NCBI RefSeq assembly: GCF_001006005.1 | Contig: NZ_CP011254.1 | Span: 5,084,001-5,148,000, forward strand | DNA: 64,000 nucleotides | Direction: 5' to 3' | Source of the DNA: Serratia fonticola | Lineage (GTDB): Bacteria; Pseudomonadota; Gammaproteobacteria; Enterobacterales; Enterobacteriaceae | Position numbers and translations under genes: made by a program | The notes under the pieces: generated by a model | Seen by the model: only the letters and a program-made list of their open reading frames with translations | The model's database searches: none | Told to the model about the DNA's origin: nothing | In this document: in pieces, positions 59,401 through 64,000 of the stretch | How the letters are laid out: the number at the start of each line of letters is the position of its first letter | Position numbering within the stretch: position 1 is the stretch's first letter

Positions 59401-60336
59401 CGCGAGGGAAGCATGGAGCTCAGAGGGACAATTATCGAGAACCATAATTGCGCTGTGCTGGTCGGCGATGAGTCGTTCCAGCATGGCTGCTGCTGAAGGG
59501 GCCGGATCGTCACCGGTATCGGCATAGACCGCCAGGGTGCGCTCCAGAGCATCGGACCCAACGGTTTCATCAAACAATGCCTGAACGATCCTCGTTTTAC
59601 CGACACCCGATAGACCGGTAATTCGAACAGCTTTCCTGGTGGCCCGGATAAGCTGGCGTATCGGTACGATGGCTTCCTCAATACTCAGGGGATGACCTTT
59701 TTCAGACGGGAGCGAGATCGTGATACCGGATGCAGTAATCAGAATATCTGCCACCCCCTCTGGTGGACAACTCCATGCTCCGTAAGGCTGCCAGCCGGAA
59801 TATCCCCTCCCCAGTTTTCTGTTGACCCACAGCATCACTGACGGATGCTGTTGTATCCACTGAGCTAACTTAGAGCGATCATAGAAGGCTAGATGAAGGT
59901 TCTGATGACAGGGATCATGTCTGACAGACTCCCGCATTGCAGCAACGCGTTCGGCAAGCATGGGGGGAGTGCAATCCTCGCCCAGACTGACAATGATATA
60001 GCTTCCCCCATTTCTGGCCTGGCCGGATATCATGGGAGAAAGGACGCCTGAAGGAGCCATCTCTCGCAGAATATCGGCCCTGCGCATCTTGTGTTTCTTG
60101 GCCTGGAAAACGGTATCTGGTCGCTCAATAAACCCGCTGTTGAGTTGTTCGACCGGCACCTGCACGTGGACATCAATTCCACCATCTGGTGCATTGATCG
60201 ATCCCGACCAGCGCACCCAGGCCGGACTGTAACCTCTGGCAGCTACTTCGGCTTCAGCAAGGCGAGCAATTAACTCTTCCAAAAGAGTATCTGAGAGTCC
60301 AAGTAATTCATCTTTATCAATATCAAAGATTGCCAC
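56494..60336 (-). CDS. Mrr-like nuclease/STAND NTPase, probable Avs-type antiphage protein
   Basis: A 1280-aa protein. The N-terminus has a PD-(D/E)XK pattern of the Mrr type: DGGIDVHV (catalytic Asp55) and FQAKKHK (Gln78-x-Lys80). Then a P-loop NTPase with Walker A GLSGVGKT (241-248) and Walker B IMVLDN (Asp301), followed by about 900 residues of helical repeat-like sequence. This nuclease-STAND-helical sensor order is that of Avs antiphage proteins, nearest to the Mrr-bearing type. The start is GTG at 60336 with AGGA upstream; a TTG 12 codons earlier is open. A singleton gene in the variable segment after tRNA-Ser. Confidence 0.72.
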   Translation of the reverse strand: MAIFDIDKDELLGLSDTLLEELIARLAEAEVAARGYSPAWVRWSGSINAPDGGIDVHVQVPVEQLNSGFIERPDTVFQAKKHKMRRADILREMAPSGVLSPMISGQARNGGSYIIVSLGEDCTPPMLAERVAAMRESVRHDPCHQNLHLAFYDRSKLAQWIQQHPSVMLWVNRKLGRGYSGWQPYGAWSCPPEGVADILITASGITISLPSEKGHPLSIEEAIVPIRQLIRATRKAVRITGLSGVGKTRIVQALFDETVGSDALERTLAVYADTGDDPAPSAAAMLERLIADQHSAIMVLDNCPSELHASLAARVTSQGSRIKLITVEYDIREDKPQTTEVIHIEAVGPEVAEKLLLRRFPSIGQLNARRIAEFADGNARVSLAIAERVDEGESLAVLSDAQLFDRLFEQRHERDEGLREQAEILSLVYSFSSDFSETGDSELEILGTLAGYSHNQLYRTLKKLTDRHMLQARSHWRAILPHAIANKLAASALDSFPVAFLRSTFEAPGRDRLLMSFAHRLGLLHDHPVAKEIAATWLQPEAILGNLLALEDFPVRMLEFIAPVVPDVLLNRIDEVLRAADFKGRERHYDPRWSTILNLLQALAWEPSYFDRCASLLLQIADHETDKYRQENTRDRLTLFCQPYLSGTHASLEQRIALLEACLTSGLLQRRTLGLKMLSAGLSGSTWTSSGIYEFGARPRDYGAEPDYDALMAWRHAFIAITVRVGNADDMHLANGARTVLANALSDLWSDKRMGSVLIDAARTLHACLPWGEGWKAIRTKLYFVRKDPQISPVLLKTLDALERKLRPNDLLSGIRFYVLSKGHHNWVLDDDFNRNDQDRYAEAEERLMARAEQLGREFAASTLCLSDLRPNLFSSEWMPYRSVFGQGLAQGTASPREVWQLLIKELEQDSTENKDFSVFLGFIEGVDRINEALAHEFLDHCAVHPSLCRVLVNLHPHRDFTETDLNRCMSLLDKLDTRPVMFDAIFWQKKCLHLPVPRVLELAEQLLAKENGAEVILNGLGMRLHGKKATEDMPDPELLQIGLRAAIQALQKDADDRGGLFDDFMESVVAAALQFGSYEGRKEHWLDAIFSAIDKHYGYMNGYRKTIQTTVSLIPEAFLSRLFADSEDQRCMRLFFMRSGISDTPLLSCVAIETLIDWCSRSDDPKVWAYVPQGLELWSSSSDTSSVTLCENAIKFLEAAPEPSVVLESFAELTNPSSWSGSLANILQCRTDAIGELIEHDRDDIANAAKEIHGKSMLLIERQRIREQRKEREGEQRFE

Positions 60337-60452
60337 GGCATAGTCCTGACAGGAAAATGAAATTTTTAACAACCGATGACCAGAATATTAAGCAATTTGA
60401 AGTAGATTGTCCTGTGACCAGCTCCTAATACTTCATACACTGGCAAATTAGC

Positions 60453-60468
60453 AATGTCCGCTTTTGGC
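60453..60468 (-). repeat. Inverted repeat flanking the STAND gene, right
   Basis: AATGTCCGCTTTTGGC, the inverted partner of 56475-56490, about 115 nt upstream of the STAND start. A weaker relative (ATCCGCTTCTGGCAC) lies near 61898. Confidence 0.45.
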
Positions 60469-60489
60469 ACAAAGTTACCCATCAATTTG

Positions 60490-61012
60490 TCAATTTACGA
60501 GCAACGATTCAACCTGCAACCAGCGCTCAAAATCTTTCAATGCAGTTTCATTGATTCCTGTTTCAGCGGGTTTTACCAAACAGAATTTTTTGCTCAGTTG
60601 TTCTGATTGCGGCCAGGGTGCCATAAGGGGATCCTCTGTTTAGTTCATTTTCGACGTAGATGCGCGGCACCATCGCCACACCTTGTCCCATCAGTACGGC
60701 AGCTATCGCCATTTCATGAAGGTCATACCGGACACCTTGAGCCGGGTTATCAAGGGCTATCCCGCTTTGCTCAGCATAATGCAACCAGGCTTCCGGATTC
60801 TGCCGCCGGTGAATGCGGGGGAGCGTCTTTAGCTGTCCAAAGATATTCTTATCGGTTAACCGATCGGGATGGCACACTGGCACCAGTCTCTCCTCAAAGA
60901 GTACCTGCCTACGCATGCCTGCCCATGCTGGGTGCTCGAAATGAATCGCCGCGTCAAATCCGCTCCCGGAGAAAAGCAAGGGATCGGTTTTGGCCGCGAT
61001 ATTTAACGTGAT
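60490..61012 (-). pseudogene. LysR-type regulator remnant (5'-truncated, frameshifted)
   Basis: The minus strand encodes the C-terminal effector-binding half of a GcvA-like LysR regulator: LNIAAKTDPLLFSGSGFDAAIHFEHPAWAGM, then RYDLHEMAIAAVLMGQGVAMVPRIYVENELNRGS. At about 60630 one extra base (TCCCCTT) breaks the frame. In the next frame the expected ending resumes as MAPWPQSEQLSKKFCLVKP through DFERWLQVES to a stop at 60490. The DNA-binding half is missing: the sequence is cut at about 61012 by the end of the kinase-like gene. A double-damaged remnant. Confidence 0.82.
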
Positions 61013-61659
61013 GTCCGTGTATAAGGATTGGAAGCCGCTGAGGCGGTAGATCCGAGCATACTGTAAATCTCAGAAATGACCTGCATTGTTGCGTCTTCGA
61101 TTCTTCCTTCATTACGGCATAAAACCCAGCCGTGATTTGCAATTTCTCGCTCGAATGCCCTGGTACAAGCGACATGCTCCTCCACCTTAGAAATCACTGT
61201 ACTGCCTAGCCCACGCGATCGAGCCGCGGCCCTTGCCCATGAAATATCAGGCGCAGTAATCACCCCGACATGCAGGTCTGGCGCTCGCACGTTTCGTTCA
61301 ATATTAAGCTGTAAAATCTCTGCGAATGGAACCATTCGCCGAAACGCGGCGTCCGAAGGGTACCAGCGATCCATCAAGATAATGCTGTCCGGTGGCTGCT
61401 TAGTCAGCACATGCTGGGAAATCCAAGCACGGCTATCAGCAAAGCGCTCACAAACCTCCAATTCCAAATCCAGGGTGGGATTTCTGGCGTGCTTGTTAAC
61501 GAGGGCCATTGTTTCCGCCCTGTATGGATCGCTTTTTTTCTCGCAGAGTCGGATCACCTTCTTGTTGTCAGCCCTTAATACTTTCGTAATGGCCTCTAAT
61601 AGTGTGGTTTTACCGGCTCCCTTGGGCCCATCCAGAGAAACAAACAACTGACGACTCAT
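61003..61659 (-). CDS. Thymidylate-kinase-like P-loop kinase
   Basis: A 218-aa protein with Walker A GPKGAGKTT near the N-terminus, an Asp-Arg motif in ILMDRWYPSDAAF, and a lid-like Arg segment (ARAAARSRGLG). This is the layout of dTMP/deoxynucleoside kinases. It is not the housekeeping tmk by context. The C-terminal residues (SNPYTRTSR) run into LysR remnant sequence, so the original end may have been replaced. Role unknown; nucleotide salvage or a defence accessory are both possible. Confidence 0.7.
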   Translation of the reverse strand: MSRQLFVSLDGPKGAGKTTLLEAITKVLRADNKKVIRLCEKKSDPYRAETMALVNKHARNPTLDLELEVCERFADSRAWISQHVLTKQPPDSIILMDRWYPSDAAFRRMVPFAEILQLNIERNVRAPDLHVGVITAPDISWARAAARSRGLGSTVISKVEEHVACTRAFEREIANHGWVLCRNEGRIEDATMQVISEIYSMLGSTASAASNPYTRTSR

Positions 61660-62006
61660 TCTTTAAATGACGATGGATATACGGTTTTTGTAAAGCCTAC
61701 ATCTTGCAAAAGCATCTTCCTTCTTTCGTATGAGCTGTATGTCGGCCTGACTAGACCTGTTAAAAGTGTTGCGATTGTCTTTAATGGTGGCGCTGCTTTT
61801 AACTTTAATGGGATTAAAATTTACACTTCAGGGTAAGACCATGAGGGTCTCACAGTCTTACTCTGCTTCTTGTTATCATTGAGTTATGTTGATGCATCCG
61901 CTTCTGGCACATCACGGACATTTCAACTTTGCCCTACCGTACATCTGAACTCATTACCTACTTTGCAAAAACATAGTTGGTTCGCAAAATGGCCCCTCCC
62001 CGCCCC
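61660..62006. other. Intergenic stretch at the right end of the variable segment
   Basis: These 347 nt hold no ORF I would call. A short imperfect hairpin (AGACC/GGGTCT near 61837) and an ATCCGCTTCTGGCAC motif related to the flanking inverted repeats are visible. The boundary between variable and conserved sequence probably lies here. Confidence 0.5.
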
Positions 62007-63017
62007 TCAAATCAGCTTAGCTTCCCTAAGCTCACTCTTCAGATAGGCATAATAGATAGGAGCGGCAACCACGCCAGCCAGGCCAAATGCTGCCTCAAAG
62101 ACCAACATTGCCAGCAAGATCTCCCAGGAGTTAGCCCTGATTTTAGTGCCGACAATACGGGCATTAAGGAAATACTCAAACTTGTGGATCACGATCAGGT
62201 AGAGCAGCGCAATCAGTGCCACTCCGAGTGAAACCGACAGGCCAGAGATGAAAACAATGGTATTGGAGATCAGATTGCCGATCACCGGCAGCAGGCCAAA
62301 GATAAAGGTAAACACCACCAGCGTTTTCGCCAACGGGATATGGATCCCACACAGCGGCAGCACACCAAGGATAAAGATAGCCGAGAAGAAGGTATTGATT
62401 GCCGATATTTTAACCTGAGCAAACACAATATTGCGGAACGCCTGCGATAACAGCGAAATCCTTTTCATCAGCTCACTTTTCAGTAATGGCCGCTCCTCGC
62501 TGCTATCAATGTTATACAGTGAGACTATGGCACCGAGCACCATCCCGATCAGCATGGTCACCAGGCCATGCAGTACGCTCTTACCCATCGTCTGCAGCAG
62601 CGCTATGTGCTGTTGCATCCGGCTCAGGATCTCGTTCTTCAGTTCTTCCACACTCAACGGCAGGTAGCCCGGCATATATTTTGCCACCTCTTGCTGGACA
62701 TCCTGCAGGATGAACGCAATACGGGTGTTAATGGCAGAGATATTCTTCATATCCTGCATCAGATAGCCGACGATACTCCCCACAATGGTGATCAACAGGC
62801 CGACCACCAAAGTACTGATCACCGCCACAACCAGCCATCTGGCCCGATGGCCACCGATGACCTTCTGAAAATGTGGCGTCAGGATATTCACGATCTCGTA
62901 AACCAGAAAACCAGCCATAAAGCAGGTAAAAAGATGCAACGGCAGCAGCAGCAGGATCCCCCCCATCACAAAGATGAAACTGATTATCCTGGCCTGTTTG
63001 ACATTCATTATCTGCAT
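62007..63017 (-). CDS. AI-2E family transporter-like membrane protein
   Basis: A 336-aa polytopic protein of the AI-2E (TqsA/YdgG-like, PF01594) family with about seven helices. Seen: an N-terminal pair of helices, a long amphipathic middle (about 90-150), and the C-terminal LLPVIGNLISNTIVFISGL and NARIVGTKIRANSWEILLAMLVFEAAFGLAGVVAAPI typical of the family. Members export diverse solutes; TqsA affects autoinducer-2. Near lsrK here, so an AI-2 link is plausible but unproven. Confidence 0.82.
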   Translation of the reverse strand: MQIMNVKQARIISFIFVMGGILLLLPLHLFTCFMAGFLVYEIVNILTPHFQKVIGGHRARWLVVAVISTLVVGLLITIVGSIVGYLMQDMKNISAINTRIAFILQDVQQEVAKYMPGYLPLSVEELKNEILSRMQQHIALLQTMGKSVLHGLVTMLIGMVLGAIVSLYNIDSSEERPLLKSELMKRISLLSQAFRNIVFAQVKISAINTFFSAIFILGVLPLCGIHIPLAKTLVVFTFIFGLLPVIGNLISNTIVFISGLSVSLGVALIALLYLIVIHKFEYFLNARIVGTKIRANSWEILLAMLVFEAAFGLAGVVAAPIYYAYLKSELREAKLI

Positions 63018-63148
63018 TGTTACTCGCTTGTCCCTGAGGGGATAGAATTTTTAAGCACCTGTTTAGTATTATATTTCATTTATCATGTCCACCAGAACAC
63101 GACAAGCTAAATTCATCCAACCTCAAGCCGGAAGCTTGGGCTTTTTCC

Positions 63149-63499
63149 CTAATAGCTCTCAGGCTCTGCGGGATGGCTGTCCCCTAGCACATGTGGCGAT
63201 TTCACGAATACCCCTTTCCACGGCACCGAGCCAGTATTGACCAGAAAATGCGCCTCACCAGGATCACACTGCAACACATCCCCTTCACGCAGCATTTGCA
63301 TCGCCCCTTCCAGATACAGGCACACCTCTCCACTGAGGGTATAAAAAACTTCGCAAACCTCCTTGTGGCGGTGATTTCTGAATGACTGCCCAGGTTGCAA
63401 CACCACTACGCCCATATCGCACATCGGGCCGCGGATCAGGTATTTCGGGCCATTGTCACCGAAGCGATAGTCGTGAGCCATTTCATTGGTCTTGATCAT
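63149..63499 (-). CDS. Small cupin-domain protein
   Basis: A 116-aa single-domain cupin. Seen: cupin motif 1 as FRNHRHKEVCEVFYTLSGEV (two His and Glu for metal) and motif 2 as LREGDVLQCDPGEAHFLVN. I start at MIKTNEMAHDYRF, where GGAGGG lies 6 nt upstream; longer frames run back into lsrK. It lies 11 nt after the lsrK stop, so it is co-transcribed with it. Substrate unknown; a sugar- or autoinducer-related role is inferred. Confidence 0.82.
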   Translation of the reverse strand: MIKTNEMAHDYRFGDNGPKYLIRGPMCDMGVVVLQPGQSFRNHRHKEVCEVFYTLSGEVCLYLEGAMQMLREGDVLQCDPGEAHFLVNTGSVPWKGVFVKSPHVLGDSHPAEPESY

Positions 63500-63510
63500 G
63501 ATACCCTCCA

Positions 63511-64000
63511 TTAAAGGCCAGGAGCCTTCCACATTGACGTCGTCAACCCGTGATCGACCAAACCAAGTTGATCCAGATACACCTCCAGCCATTTTTGACG
63601 TGCCTGTTGATAAACCTCACTGTTTTCTGGATTCGGGATATGTTCCCTATCCCAACGCACCAGGCTCTCCCCCGCATCCGCCAACGACGAATAGACTCCT
63701 ACCCCCACTCCAGCGGCAATGGCACATCCCAGCGCGGTCGCTTCCTTAACCACCGGGACTCGTACGGTCAGCCCGGTGACATCGGCCAGGATCTGGCTCC
63801 AGAGCGTCCCCTTTGAACCGCCACCGGCAAACACCAGCGAATCGGCCTTGATACCTGAAAACTCGGCGATTTGTTGCAGATTACAGGCCGATACGATAGC
63901 CGCGTTCTCTTCCAGGGCGCGGAACAGCGTGGCTTTGTTGCACTTTTCCGGATCGATTGACAGGTTGATAAATGAGGGAGCGGCGTGATACCAGTTCTTA
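63511..64000 (-). CDS. lsrK: Autoinducer-2 kinase LsrK, C-terminal part (cut by window edge)
   Basis: The visible 163 codons encode the end of LsrK, the FGGY-family kinase that phosphorylates imported AI-2 (DPD) in the cytoplasm. Seen: [41 protein letters not shown], the nucleotide-binding [19 protein letters not shown], and the ending [18 protein letters not shown], very close to E. coli LsrK. The N-terminal half lies beyond the right edge. A cupin gene follows 11 nt downstream. Confidence 0.92.
   Translation of the reverse strand, partial: KNWYHAAPSFINLSIDPEKCNKATLFRALEENAAIVSACNLQQIAEFSGIKADSLVFAGGGSKGTLWSQILADVTGLTVRVPVVKEATALGCAIAAGVGVGVYSSLADAGESLVRWDREHIPNPENSEVYQQARQKWLEVYLDQLGLVDHGLTTSMWKAPGL

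Noticed and set aside
60563..60979. 138-codon frame called as an intact small regulator
   Set aside because: It lacks the HTH, starts in the middle of the LysR effector domain and is frameshifted at its end; it is part of a pseudogene.
56103..61700. Classical integrase-bearing genomic island at tRNA-Ser
   Set aside because: The tRNA 3' end is repeated only once more, 177 bp away. No integrase gene is present and no distal copy was seen at the far side of the cargo, so a prophage-type att pair cannot be claimed.

Overview
The window looks like a chromosomal segment of a member of the Enterobacterales. A Serratia-like member of the Yersiniaceae is the best guess. Most proteins are recognisable as close relatives of E. 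coli K-12 proteins in nearly the same order (fadD-yeaY-tsaB-yoaA-yoaB; zwf-hexR-pykA-lpxM-mepM-znuA/znuCB-ruvBAC-yebC-nudB-aspS; yecD-yecE-yecN-cmoAB-cutC-yecM-argS; murJ-mviM-yceH-rimJ-mdtH-grxB; ycdY-ycdX-ghrA-tRNA-Ser). Lineage-specific blocks sit between these runs. The genus is an inference and was not tested by any search.

Region by region. 1-5.1 kb: start of fadD, an Slp-type lipoprotein, tsaB, the helicase gene yoaA, a RidA-family gene and the mdtJI spermidine exporter, with a candidate upstream ORF ahead of mdtJ. 5.5-13 kb: a complete D-glucosaminate operon (dgaABCDEF) with its LevR-type activator dgaR and a near-consensus sigma-54 promoter. Its products, pyruvate and glyceraldehyde-3-phosphate, match those of the adjacent eda. 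13-18.5 kb: eda, zwf, hexR and pykA, the Entner-Doudoroff/pentose-phosphate control cluster, with a HexR-like palindrome before zwf. No edd is present between eda and zwf.

18.5-24.2 kb: an accessory insertion where E. coli has pykA directly beside lpxM. It holds an unknown 283-aa protein, a YadA-like surface protein with five near-identical 192-bp repeats, a leucine-rich-repeat protein, and two tandem hok/sok-type toxin loci, the first killed by a 1-nt deletion. 24.2-35.2 kb: lipid A acylation (lpxM), murein hydrolysis (mepM), zinc import under a Zur box, Holliday-junction processing (ruvCAB, with a LexA-box palindrome), yebC, nudB and aspS.

35.3-55.8 kb: tRNA modification (cmoAB), cutC, yecM, argS, murJ and further conserved genes, then a UbiB/ABC1-type kinase between grxB and yceB, the TorD-family chaperone ycdY, ycdX and ghrA. 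Within this stretch, 39.4-40.05 kb carries three consecutive lipoprotein genes. Two of them are micro-genes of 24 and 22 codons whose predicted mature lipopeptides are only seven residues long and both end in YYR. This is the most unusual signal in the window.

56-61.7 kb: tRNA-Ser(GGA) followed by two tandem ~177-bp RtT-like repeats carrying the tRNA 3' end. Next comes a variable segment with a large Mrr-like nuclease/STAND NTPase (probable Avs-type antiphage protein), a truncated and frameshifted LysR remnant, and an orphan thymidylate-kinase-like gene. 62-64 kb: an AI-2E-family membrane protein, a small cupin and the 3' part of lsrK, which suggests an autoinducer-2 locus running off the right edge. 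No rRNA, CRISPR array, integrase or insertion sequence was seen.
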